The notes below the pieces were generated by a model, which saw only the letters and a program-made list of their open reading frames with translations, was not told the DNA's origin and did no database searches. The translations under genes were made by a program, and so were the position numbers. Positions 1 to 5,693 of a DNA stretch of 13,992 bases are shown one piece after another. Each line of letters starts with the position of its first letter. Position 1 is the stretch's first letter. The stretch is from Oscillospiraceae bacterium (GTDB taxonomy: Bacteria; Bacillota; Clostridia; Oscillospirales; Butyricicoccaceae): positions 1 to 13,992 of the forward strand of contig CADBTM010000243.1 of assembly GCA_902797555.1 (NCBI GenBank), written 5' to 3'.

Positions 1-29
1 CTGTTGTAGTATTCCTCAAGATAACGCAT
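1..29 (-). CDS. N-terminal fragment of an unidentified leftward gene, cut by the window edge
   Basis: Reading leftward from an ATG at 29-27, nine codons are visible (M-R-Y-L-E-E-Y-Y-N) before the window ends. A G-rich stretch at about 33-41 (GTGGGGGTG on the coding strand) lies at ribosome-binding distance, and a well-formed sigma-A promoter sits about 35 bases upstream of the start. These features suggest a real gene start, but nine residues are too few to assign a function. It is on the same strand as msrA and lies beyond the msrA terminator, so it is probably transcribed separately. Confidence 0.45.
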
Positions 30-63
30 GATGCACCCCCACGCTTTCCGATCTTTTGAAACG

Positions 64-92
64 ATTATACCATCGCCGTTTGGCATGGTCAT
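64..92 (-). promoter_or_regulatory. Sigma-A promoter for the leftward gene at the window edge
   Basis: On the minus strand a perfect -10 box TATAAT (64-69) is preceded, at the ideal 17-bp spacing, by a -35 box ATGACC (87-92; four of six matches to TTGACA). Transcription would start near 57, giving a leader of about 28 bases before the ATG at 29. It lies between the msrA terminator and the partial gene, as expected for an independent promoter. Confidence 0.55.
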
Positions 93-110
93 CTTTTTGA
101 TTCATCTCCA

Positions 111-165
111 AAAGCCCAAAGGAGGAGCTTCCTTTCGAAGCGCCTCCCTCCGGCGGGCTTTTTTT
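111..165 (-). terminator. Hairpin terminator after msrA, probably bidirectional
   Basis: The outer arms are AAAGCCC (111-117) and GGGCTTT (155-161). Nested inside is a hairpin made of GGAGG (121-125) with CCTCC (143-147) and GCTTC (127-131) with GAAGC (137-141) around a five-base loop. The plus-strand side ends in a run of seven T (159-165). The minus-strand side has a shorter T run (GGGCTTT, the complement of 111-117). Its position directly against the msrA stop codon (166-164) says it ends the leftward AKR-msrA transcript. The longer plus-strand T run suggests it also blocks rightward read-through. Confidence 0.7.
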
Positions 166-673
166 ATTTCCTGTGCAGAGGACAGGCGGCTGTCCGTCCC
201 GAGGTCTCCCATTCCTTTTGAAAGGCCTCGGGGTTCTTTTTGTAATAGTCCTGATGAAGCTCCTCCGCCGGCCAGAATGCGGTAAAGGGCTCTGCCGCCA
301 CGCAGGGCGTCTTTCCCGTTTGCCGCTCCAGCGCATCCAACCGGGCGAGAAGGGCGGCCTTTTCGCTTTCGTCGGTATAATAGACCGCCAGCGTGTATGA
401 CCGTCCCCGGTCGACGAACTGCCCGCCCCCGTCAAAGGGATCCACGCTCTTGAGAAAGAGATCCAGCAGGTCGCCGTAGGTCACCGCTTGGGGATCGTAG
501 GTGACGCAGATGGTCTCCCGATGGCCGGTCTGCTGGGCCTTGACGGCGGCATAGGCGGGGTTGGCTTCCTTCCCGCCGGAAAAACCGGAGATCACGCTTT
601 CCACCCCCGCCAGCTCGGCAAAAAACGGGGTGATGCACCAAAAACATCCGCCTGCAAAATAGGCCTGTTTCAT
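164..673 (-). CDS. msrA: Peptide methionine-S-sulfoxide reductase MsrA
   Basis: The 169-residue product reduces the S-epimer of methionine sulfoxide in proteins and is a cytoplasmic repair enzyme of oxidative stress defence. The N-terminus carries the family signature GGCFWC, with catalytic Cys10. Further family features are the GHRETICVTYDP stretch (around 50-61), the DPFDGGGQFVDRG-type loop (79-91) and the C-terminal PAEELHQDYYKKNP block. The length is normal for a single-domain MsrA without a fused MsrB. Additional cysteines near residue 98 and near the C-terminus (Cys164) are candidate resolving residues. The start at 673 is supported by GAGGTGGAG a few bases upstream, which overlaps the stop codon of the preceding aldo/keto reductase. 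Only nine bases separate the two genes, so they are co-transcribed. Confidence 0.95.
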   Translation of the reverse strand: MKQAYFAGGCFWCITPFFAELAGVESVISGFSGGKEANPAYAAVKAQQTGHRETICVTYDPQAVTYGDLLDLFLKSVDPFDGGGQFVDRGRSYTLAVYYTDESEKAALLARLDALERQTGKTPCVAAEPFTAFWPAEELHQDYYKKNPEAFQKEWETSGRTAACPLHRK

Positions 674-682
674 ATCTCCACC

Positions 683-1861
683 TCAATACTTCATGATCTT
701 TGTCCCCACCAGCCGGGCGATGCGGTAGATGGGGTTGTCAAAGCACTTTTTTACCTTTTCCAGCTCTTCCCGAATGGGAATGCCCTGGGGACAGTGCTGC
801 TCGCACTTGCCGCACTTGACGCAGTTGGAGGCCCATGTGGCGTCCTTGCGCAGGGCTGTGCACATGACGTAATCCTTGAATCCCCGGATCCACCCATCGG
901 AAAACCGCCGGTTATAGGCGGCAAAGGCGCCGGGGATGTCCACCCCGCCGGGGCAGGGCATGCAGTAGCGGCAGCCGGTGCACGGCACCTTGGTGGCGGC
1001 GTTGATGTCTTCCACCACCTTGGCATAGAGGGCAAAGTCCTCGTTGGTCAGGGTATGGGGCAGCGCCTCCGACGCCACCCGCACGTTTTCCTCCACCATT
1101 TCCAGCGAGTTCATCCCCGAGAGGACGCAGGTGACCTCCGGCTGATCCCACAGCCACCTCAGACCCCATTCGGCGGGGGAGCGGCGGACAGGGTAGGAGG
1201 CAAAGCGCTTGACCGCCTGAGAGGGCAGCTTGTTTGCCAGCCTTCCGCCCCGCAGGGGCTCCATGATGACCACGGGCAGCCCCTTTGCGGCGGCCGCCTT
1301 GAGGCCGGTGACGCCCGCCTGGGCGTGCTCGTCCAGATAGTTGTATTGGATCTGACAGAAGTCCCAGTCATAGACCTCCAGCAGCCGCAAAAAAGTGTCC
1401 GAATTGCCGTGGTAGGAAAAGCCCACCTGACGGATCTGGCCGGAGGCCTTTTTGCCCGCCAGCCATTCCACAATGCCCAGCCCCTTCAATCGCTCCCACG
1501 TGAGATCGTCGGTGAGCATGTGCATCAGATAATAGTCCACATGATCGGTGCGCAGACGCCGGAGCTCCTCCTGAAAATACTTTTCCGCGCTGTCCGGGGT
1601 GCGCAGCAGATAGTGGGGGAGCTTTGTGGCGATGCGCACCCGATCCCGGGCGTTGTTGCGGGCAAGGATCTCGCCCAGAGCGGCTTCGCTTCCCGGGTAG
1701 ACATAGGCCGTGTCAAAATAGTTGACCCCCGCCTCGATGGCGGCCATGATCTCCCGTTCCGCCTTGTTCAGGTCGATGCCGCCCACACCCGATGTAAAGC
1801 GCATGCAGCCATAGCCCAGCACAGAAACGTCGTTTCCGTATTTGTCCTTCCGGTATTGCAT
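683..1861 (-). CDS. Aldo/keto reductase with C-terminal Fe-S cluster motifs
   Basis: This 392-residue protein belongs to the aldo/keto reductase group typical of anaerobes (predicted oxidoreductases, COG1453). The N-terminal TIM barrel keeps the catalytic tetrad: Asp50 and Tyr55 in NYFDTAYVYPGSE, Lys80 in RIATKLP and His114 in DYYLMHM. The C-terminal third adds two cysteine motifs of 4Fe-4S type, Cys294/297/300/303 and Cys347/350/353/357. The enzyme may therefore exchange electrons with ferredoxin as well as, or instead of, NADPH. The substrate is unknown. The start at 1861 was chosen over an in-frame ATG at 1939 because AGGAGG lies seven bases upstream and a promoter (1884-1912) lies between the two candidates. 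It heads the operon with msrA, which suggests a role in redox or carbonyl stress rather than in the rightward pathway. Confidence 0.9.
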   Translation of the reverse strand: MQYRKDKYGNDVSVLGYGCMRFTSGVGGIDLNKAEREIMAAIEAGVNYFDTAYVYPGSEAALGEILARNNARDRVRIATKLPHYLLRTPDSAEKYFQEELRRLRTDHVDYYLMHMLTDDLTWERLKGLGIVEWLAGKKASGQIRQVGFSYHGNSDTFLRLLEVYDWDFCQIQYNYLDEHAQAGVTGLKAAAAKGLPVVIMEPLRGGRLANKLPSQAVKRFASYPVRRSPAEWGLRWLWDQPEVTCVLSGMNSLEMVEENVRVASEALPHTLTNEDFALYAKVVEDINAATKVPCTGCRYCMPCPGGVDIPGAFAAYNRRFSDGWIRGFKDYVMCTALRKDATWASNCVKCGKCEQHCPQGIPIREELEKVKKCFDNPIYRIARLVGTKIMKY

Positions 1862-1883
1862 AGCCATCCCTCCTGTTTTTGCT

Positions 1884-1912
1884 ATTGTACCACGGTTTTG
1901 CCCGTATGAAAA
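1884..1912 (-). promoter_or_regulatory. Sigma-A promoter of the aldo/keto reductase-msrA operon
   Basis: On the minus strand the -10 box is TACAAT (1884-1889, five of six) and the -35 box is TTTTCA (1907-1912, four of six), 17 bp apart. The transcript would start near 1877 and have a very short leader containing AGGAGG. This excludes the upstream in-frame ATG at 1939 as the start. Confidence 0.6.
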
Positions 1913-2004
1913 GCAGGAAAAAAGGGACTTTTTCTGCATGGGGAAGAGAATGCACAGAAATGCATAAATACGATATGCCCGGAAATTTTTTTTTGAAAAA
2001 CTCG

Positions 2005-2033
2005 TTGACGCTTGGGATGCGATAGGATATAAT
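2005..2033 (+). promoter_or_regulatory. Distal, near-consensus sigma-A promoter upstream of the IclR-type gene
   Basis: TTGACG (2005-2010) and a perfect TATAAT (2028-2033) are separated by exactly 17 bp, making this the best promoter in the window by consensus. Transcription would begin near 2040, leaving about 170 bases of leader before the regulator ATG at 2214. The operator-like palindrome at 2117-2133 lies about 80 bases downstream of this start, where a bound protein could act as a roadblock. Confidence 0.7.
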
Positions 2034-2116
2034 TAATAAAAATTCAATTGCTTTTTTGGGCAAAATGCGGAAAAAAGGCAGAAACCGAAAATTCCACAAA
2101 AAATCTCGCGTTATTT

Positions 2117-2133
2117 GTTTGATATTAACAAAT
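2117..2133. promoter_or_regulatory. Operator-like palindrome A upstream of the IclR-type gene
   Basis: The 17-bp site GTTTGATATTAACAAAT matches the palindrome in front of the nadC-like gene (3102-3118, read on its complementary strand) at 15 of 17 positions. It also overlaps a separate perfect inverted repeat, ATTTGTT (2113-2119) with AACAAAT (2127-2133). It sits between the distal and proximal promoters of the regulator gene. Recurrence near the regulator and near the operon next to it points to a binding site for the IclR-type protein. This is inference from sequence only. Confidence 0.55.
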
Positions 2134-2157
2134 CATTTTCAATATTTTCAAAATTTG

Positions 2158-2187
2158 TTGACAAGGGAGAGAGAATGGGATTATACT
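2158..2187 (+). promoter_or_regulatory. Proximal sigma-A promoter of the IclR-type gene
   Basis: A perfect TTGACA (2158-2163) is followed after 18 bp by TATACT (2182-2187, five of six). Transcription would start near 2194, giving a leader of about 20 bases before the ATG at 2214. This rules out the in-frame TTG at 2190 as a start for transcripts from this promoter. Confidence 0.7.
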
Positions 2188-2213
2188 AATTGCATCCTGT
2201 TCCGGGTAGAAGT

Positions 2214-2987
2214 ATGCGTAATTTGGAAGAAAAAAAGGGAATCCAAGTGCAGTCTGTGGCGCGGGCCATCGGCATTTTGCGCTGTTTTGAGGGAAACCCC
2301 GAGCTGGGGATCAGCGAGATCGCCTCGATGATGTCTCTCAACAAAAGCACGGCCTTCGGTCTGGTGAACACACTGGCTACCTACGGCCTGTTGGAACAGA
2401 TCGGAAACAAAAAATATCGCCTTGGGATCTCGCTCTTCGAGCTGGGCAATCTGGCCATCTCCCGGCTGGATATTCGCAGCGAGGCGCGGGAAGTGTGCGC
2501 GCCCTTGTCCTACCATTATCCCGCCGCCATTCACATCGCCGTCCACAGCGAGGGCGAGGTGATCTATCTGGACAAGCTCAACGTGGAGAACAACATCATC
2601 AGCGTCTCCAACGTGGGTCGTCGGGCGCCCATGCACTGTACCGGTGTGGGCAAGGCCATGCTGGCCTATCTGCCCAAAAGCTATCTGGACACCTATCTCA
2701 CCTTCCCCCTCCCGGCCATGACGGCCAACACCATCACCTCCCGTGAGGCGCTGGAGGCCGAGCTGGAGCAGGTGCGGCAAACCGGCATCGCCGTGGACGA
2801 CGAGGAGATCGAGCCCGGACTGTACTGCATCGCGGCGCCCGTTTTCCGTCGGGACGGCACCCCCGCCGCCGCCATCAGCCTGTCTTTCCCCATGGGCACC
2901 GCCGAGCGGGTGGATCTGGAAACCGCCAAAAAGGAGCTGCTGGGCTGCACCCACATCCTTTCGGCAAGATTGGGCTATCAGAACTAA
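2214..2987 (+). CDS. IclR-family transcriptional regulator
   Basis: The 257-residue protein has the family layout: an N-terminal winged helix-turn-helix (about 11-73, with GISEIASMMSLNKSTAFGLV as the helix-turn-helix core) and a C-terminal effector-binding domain (about 86-250). The effector domain carries the signature MHCTGVGKAMLAYLP and the GIAVDDEEIEPGLYCIAAPV block. IclR proteins commonly bind small carboxylates and control catabolic operons, including aromatic acid operons, as repressors or activators. The ATG at 2214 is preferred over TTG at 2190, although its ribosome binding site (GGGTAG) is weak. It lies directly upstream of, and in the same direction as, the operon starting at 3134, and matching palindromes precede both. 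It is therefore the likely local, autoregulating controller. The effector is unknown. Confidence 0.92.
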   Translation: MRNLEEKKGIQVQSVARAIGILRCFEGNPELGISEIASMMSLNKSTAFGLVNTLATYGLLEQIGNKKYRLGISLFELGNLAISRLDIRSEAREVCAPLSYHYPAAIHIAVHSEGEVIYLDKLNVENNIISVSNVGRRAPMHCTGVGKAMLAYLPKSYLDTYLTFPLPAMTANTITSREALEAELEQVRQTGIAVDDEEIEPGLYCIAAPVFRRDGTPAAAISLSFPMGTAERVDLETAKKELLGCTHILSARLGYQN

Positions 2988-3039
2988 AATCCATTTCCCC
3001 GGAATCGGGAAAATTTCGCTCCTGAAAAATGAGAACGCA

Positions 3040-3056
3040 GTTTGATAATACTGAAC
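3040..3056. promoter_or_regulatory. Operator-like site B upstream of the nadC-like gene
   Basis: GTTTGATAATACTGAAC shares its left half (TTTGATAATA) with the perfect palindrome at 3102-3118, but the right half is degenerate. Its centre is 62 bp from the centre of that palindrome, close to six helical turns, which would place both sites on the same face of the DNA. It lies in or just upstream of the probable -35 region. Confidence 0.45.
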
Positions 3057-3082
3057 AATACAAAAACTGCGCGTTTTATTAT
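3052..3082 (+). promoter_or_regulatory. Candidate promoter of the nadC-like operon
   Basis: TATTAT (3077-3082) matches five of six positions of a -10 box. The best upstream match is TGAACA (3052-3057) at a long 19-bp spacing, so the -35 is weak. Weak promoters flanked by operators are often activator-dependent, but that is inference. Transcription from here would place the palindrome at 3102-3118 about 13 bases inside the transcript. Confidence 0.35.
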
Positions 3083-3101
3083 CGGATTATTTCAAAACAA
3101 C

Positions 3102-3118
3102 ATTTGATAATATCAAAT
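3102..3118. promoter_or_regulatory. Operator-like perfect palindrome C upstream of the nadC-like gene
   Basis: ATTTGATAATATCAAAT has perfect eight-base arms around a single central base. It ends a few bases before the ribosome binding site of the nadC-like gene and probably lies just inside the transcript, a typical repressor position. It is the best-conserved copy of the motif found at 2117-2133 and 3040-3056. Confidence 0.6.
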
Positions 3119-3133
3119 ATTGAGGAGGAGAAC

Positions 3134-3940
3134 ATGACAGACGTGAGAGACGTCCTGTTTCGGGACATCGGACAAAAGCGCTTTCACGCCACACTGACCG
3201 CCGAGCGCGCCGGAGTGCTGTGCGGCAAAGCCGAGGCGCTCGCCAAGGCGGCCGAGCTGGGGGTCGAGCTGGAGATCTGCAAGGAGGACGGAGACGATCT
3301 TTCCCACGGCCAGGTGTTTGCCAATTTCTCCGGCACCCCAAAGCAGATCGCAATGGCGGAGGAGCAGCTCATCGGCGTGATGGCAAAGGCCTCTGGTATC
3401 GCCACCGCCGCCCGGACGGCGGTGCTGCTGGCTGACGGCAAGATCCGCATCGTTTCGGGCGCGTGGAAAAAGATGCCCCCCGAGCTGAAAAACCTCGTTC
3501 GCAAGGCAGTGACCACCGGCTGCGCCGCCGCCCGCATCACCGATCCGCCTATGATCTATATGGACAAAAACTTTGTCCGCATGCTGGGCTCGGTGCGAGC
3601 CGCCATGGAGGCTGCCGCCCAGCTGGACGGGGCGAAAAAGATCGTCCAGCTGCGTGGAGAGACGGCTTCCATCGCCGACGAAGCCCGTCAGGCCGCCGCA
3701 GGCGGGGCGAACATCGTCATGGTGGACACCGGGCGGCAGGAGGATCTGATCGCCTGCGTGGAGACCCTCAAGGCGCTTGGCTGCCGGGAAAAGATGGAGG
3801 TCGCCTTTGCCGGCAACCTCACCGTTACCGACATTCCGCACATCGCCGCGCTGGGCGCCGACGCGGTGGACATCGGACGGGAGATCATCGACGCGCCGCT
3901 GCTGGATATGCGGCTGGACGTAGTGGGGGAGGACGCATGA
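3134..3940 (+). CDS. NadC/ModD-like protein (quinolinate phosphoribosyltransferase fold) with altered active site
   Basis: The 268-residue product has the length and layout of nicotinate-nucleotide pyrophosphorylase (NadC) and of ModD. The SGIAT motif of NadC is present at 88-91, and the second half has the barrel pattern, with VMVD (195-198) in place of IMLD and AFAGNLT (224-230) where NadC has the SGG loop. The substrate and PRPP residues are not conserved. The TRKTTP segment reads AWKKMP (110-115), so the arginine is a tryptophan. The HR pair reads AR (133-134), and the KDNH segment reads MDKNF (143-147). Ordinary NAD synthesis is therefore unlikely, and a phosphoribosyl transfer on another aromatic acid, or a different reaction, is possible. 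The start follows GAGGAGGAG at ideal distance. Its stop overlaps the next start (ATGA), so the pair is translationally coupled. ModD-type molybdenum function is the alternative. Confidence 0.75.
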   Translation: MTDVRDVLFRDIGQKRFHATLTAERAGVLCGKAEALAKAAELGVELEICKEDGDDLSHGQVFANFSGTPKQIAMAEEQLIGVMAKASGIATAARTAVLLADGKIRIVSGAWKKMPPELKNLVRKAVTTGCAAARITDPPMIYMDKNFVRMLGSVRAAMEAAAQLDGAKKIVQLRGETASIADEARQAAAGGANIVMVDTGRQEDLIACVETLKALGCREKMEVAFAGNLTVTDIPHIAALGADAVDIGREIIDAPLLDMRLDVVGEDA

Positions 3941-4851
3941 ACAACGATCTGAATCTTTTGGAAAAAACCGAGCTGTGGGTGTCGCCCATGACGCTGGAGC
4001 AGGCCAACCTCACCGATATGGCTGCAGCCGTCGCCTCCGTGCTGGGGCTGGAGCCCGAAAAGGTGATGGTGGTGGACGTGCGCCCCGACCATGTGACCTT
4101 TGATCTGGTGGTGCACGAGATCGCCCAGGAGAGCATCATGGGCAAGGAGAAGGCGCTTTTGGAGGCGCTGGCCGCAGTGCCCGGCGTGCATCTCACCGAG
4201 GAAAGCCACGTCAGCTCCAACGGCATTCTGGGCTTGATCTGCTCGGAGGAGGATCCCCACGAGGTCACCGAGACCGTCCGCGCCATGCGGGACGAGATCG
4301 TGGAGAAAATCTCCCACCGCGCCATTGTCTTTCCCACCGGATTCGAGCTGGAGCAGGGACTCATCGAAGATACCAACACGCCCTATCTCAAGGAGCTGTT
4401 GGAGCAGGCAGGCTATCAGGTAAAGGTGGGGGAGATCATCCCCGACGACCTGTACCGCATGACCGACATCCTTTCGGAAGCTCTCGACCGGGGCTATGGC
4501 CTGATCGTCACCACCGGAGGCGTGGGCGCCGAGGACAAGGATCACTCCGTGGAAAGCGTCCTCGCCCTCGATCCAAAGGCTGCCGCACCCTATGTGGTGC
4601 GCTATGAAAAGGGCACCGGCCGCCATGTCAAGGACGGCGTAAGGGTGGCCGTGGGGCGGATCGGTCTGAGCACGCTGGTCACCCTGCCCGGCCCTCACGA
4701 CGAGGTGGAGATGACCGCGCCCACCCTCATCCGCATGCTGGGCGAGGGGAGAGGCACCTGGGAGATCGCCCACGCGGTGGCCGCCATCCTTGCGGAAAAA
4801 TGGAAAAACAAGGGCATGACCCACGCCCATCACGGGGCGCATCACGCCTGA
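3937..4851 (+). CDS. MoaB/CinA-type (COG1058-like) domain protein with His-rich tail
   Basis: The 304-residue protein has two parts. Residues 1-126 form a domain I do not recognise. Residues 128 to about 265 are a molybdopterin-binding-like domain of the type in MoaB, MogA and the N-terminal half of CinA. Visible motifs are GFELEQGLIEDTNTPYLKEL (135-154), TTGGVGAEDKD (192-202) and LPGPHDEVEM (250-259). These resemble CinA/COG1058 (GDEL..G.I.NTN; TGGLGPTEDD; LPGVP.E) more than MogA. The CinA C-terminal amidase is absent. The last ten residues (THAHHGAHHA) contain five histidines and could bind a metal ion. The start overlaps the stop of the NadC-like gene. COG1058 proteins act on pyridine nucleotides or ADP-ribose, whereas MoaB/MogA act in molybdenum cofactor synthesis. 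Which applies here is undecided. Confidence 0.75.
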   Translation: MNNDLNLLEKTELWVSPMTLEQANLTDMAAAVASVLGLEPEKVMVVDVRPDHVTFDLVVHEIAQESIMGKEKALLEALAAVPGVHLTEESHVSSNGILGLICSEEDPHEVTETVRAMRDEIVEKISHRAIVFPTGFELEQGLIEDTNTPYLKELLEQAGYQVKVGEIIPDDLYRMTDILSEALDRGYGLIVTTGGVGAEDKDHSVESVLALDPKAAAPYVVRYEKGTGRHVKDGVRVAVGRIGLSTLVTLPGPHDEVEMTAPTLIRMLGEGRGTWEIAHAVAAILAEKWKNKGMTHAHHGAHHA

Positions 4852-4869
4852 GAAATAGGAGGAAGGCAA

Positions 4870-5643
4870 ATGGATTATCAGGTATTTGCAGACCGCCTGT
4901 GGGAGGCGGAACAGAATCGCACTCAGATCAGCAAGCTTACCGACGAATGCCCCGAGATGACGGTGGCCGACGCCTATCGCATCCAGCTCATCAATGTGGC
5001 GCGGCGCATCCAGCGGGGTGAAAAGCTGGTGGGCATGAAAATCGGCCTGACCAGCGCCGCCATGCAGAAAATGCTCAACGTCAGCGTCCCCGACTACGGC
5101 CATCTGTTTGACAGCATGCTGCTGACCAACGGCCAGGTGTGTCACACCGGCGAGCTGATCCAGCCCCGGGCGGAGGGGGAAATCTCCTTCTGCCTGAAAA
5201 AAGAGCTGAAGGGTCCCGGCATCACGGTGGCGCACGTCTATGACGCCTGCGACTATGTGGTGCCCTCCATCGAGATCGTGGATTCCCGCATCCTCGATTG
5301 GAAGATCCGCCTGCAGGACACCATCGCCGACAACGGCTCGGCTGCCCGCCTGATGGTGGGCTCGGGCATGACGCCCATCCAGCAGGTGGATATGCGGCTC
5401 ACCGGCAGGGTGCTGGAAAAGAACGGCGAGCTGATGAGCTCGGGCTGCGCCGCCGAGGTGTGGGGCAATCCCGCCGCCGCCGTGGCCTGTCTGGCCAATA
5501 TGCTGTCCGAGTTTGATATCGCCCTGCCCGCGGGAAGCATCATCATGGCAGGCGCCTTTACCGGCATGATCCCGGTGCAGGCGGGGGACACCGTCACCGC
5601 CAGCTTTACCGGAATGGGCAGCGTCACCGTACGTTTTGACTGA
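4870..5643 (+). CDS. 2-keto-4-pentenoate hydratase / 4-oxalocrotonate decarboxylase family protein
   Basis: The 257-residue product has the normal length and full motif set of the MhpD/DmpE/DmpH family. It shows KIGLTS (57-62), PDYGHLFD (74-81), QPRAEGEISF (98-107) and PSIEIVDSRILDWK (132-145). The metal ligands Glu102, Glu104 and Glu135 are present with the spacing of the E-x-E...E site of MhpD. These enzymes hydrate 2-oxopent-4-enoate to 4-hydroxy-2-oxopentanoate, or decarboxylate 4-oxalocrotonate, using Mg or Mn. Which reaction it performs cannot be told from sequence. In aerobes the substrates come from oxygen-dependent ring cleavage, and no oxygenase is present here. The start has AGGAGG nine bases upstream and lies 18 bases after the preceding gene, indicating one transcript. 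Confidence 0.88.
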   Translation: MDYQVFADRLWEAEQNRTQISKLTDECPEMTVADAYRIQLINVARRIQRGEKLVGMKIGLTSAAMQKMLNVSVPDYGHLFDSMLLTNGQVCHTGELIQPRAEGEISFCLKKELKGPGITVAHVYDACDYVVPSIEIVDSRILDWKIRLQDTIADNGSAARLMVGSGMTPIQQVDMRLTGRVLEKNGELMSSGCAAEVWGNPAAAVACLANMLSEFDIALPAGSIIMAGAFTGMIPVQAGDTVTASFTGMGSVTVRFD

Positions 5644-5677
5644 TTTGCGGCTGAAGCCGAATCAATAAAAAATTTTT
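5641..5677 (+). terminator. Weak hairpin overlapping the hydratase stop codon, possible attenuator
   Basis: TGATT (5641-5645, including the stop codon) pairs with AATCA (5660-5664), and CGGC (5648-5651) pairs with GCCG (5656-5659) around a TGAA loop, with a two-base bulge. A run of A then five T (5673-5677) follows at some distance. It is too weak and its T run too far away for a full terminator, but it could lower expression of the downstream genes relative to the first three or mark an RNA end. Confidence 0.3.
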
Positions 5678-5693
5678 ATAAGGAGGCAGAACA

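Larger units (their letters stand above)
1862..2213. other. Divergent, AT-rich control region between the reductase operon and the IclR-type gene
   Basis: This 352-bp gap contains no convincing gene. It is much richer in A and T than the flanking coding sequence. It holds the leftward promoter of the reductase operon (1884-1912), two separate rightward promoters for the regulator (2005-2033 and 2158-2187) and a 17-bp operator-like palindrome (2117-2133) between the rightward pair. A weaker relative of the palindrome spans 2137-2153 (12 of 17 positions match the 3102-3118 site on its complementary strand). A poor rightward reading frame crosses the region, but it starts within homopolymer-rich sequence without a ribosome binding site. 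Confidence 0.7.
2988..3133. other. Control region between the IclR-type gene and the nadC-like operon
   Basis: This 146-bp AT-rich gap holds two operator-like sites (3040-3056 and 3102-3118), a probable promoter (-10 TATTAT, 3077-3082) and a strong ribosome binding site (GAGGAGGAG, 3122-3130). Just after the regulator stop codon, TTTCCC (2994-2999) and GGGAAA (3007-3012) could form a six-base-pair hairpin. It lacks a proper T run, so it is at best a weak terminator. Confidence 0.6.

Noticed and set aside
488..1909. Long plus-strand open frame (473 codons) opposite the aldo/keto reductase
   Set aside because: It is the GC-rich antisense shadow of a well-conserved gene and has no family motifs or ribosome binding site.
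1862..1939. Upstream start (1939) for the aldo/keto reductase
   Set aside because: The extra 26 residues do not fit the family N-terminus, and the promoter at 1884-1912 and AGGAGG support the start at 1861.
2056..2331. Plus-strand frame of 91 codons in the control region
   Set aside because: It lacks a ribosome binding site, is Lys/Arg-rich from A-rich DNA, and overlaps the regulator gene in another frame.
3029..3133. Upstream in-frame ATG at 3029 for the NadC-like protein
   Set aside because: The 35 extra codons would cross two operator-like palindromes and the ribosome binding site. The ATG at 3134 has a strong ribosome binding site.
3134..3940. Ordinary NAD-synthesis NadC
   Set aside because: The key TRKT, HR and KDNH residues are missing, and no nadA or nadB is adjacent.
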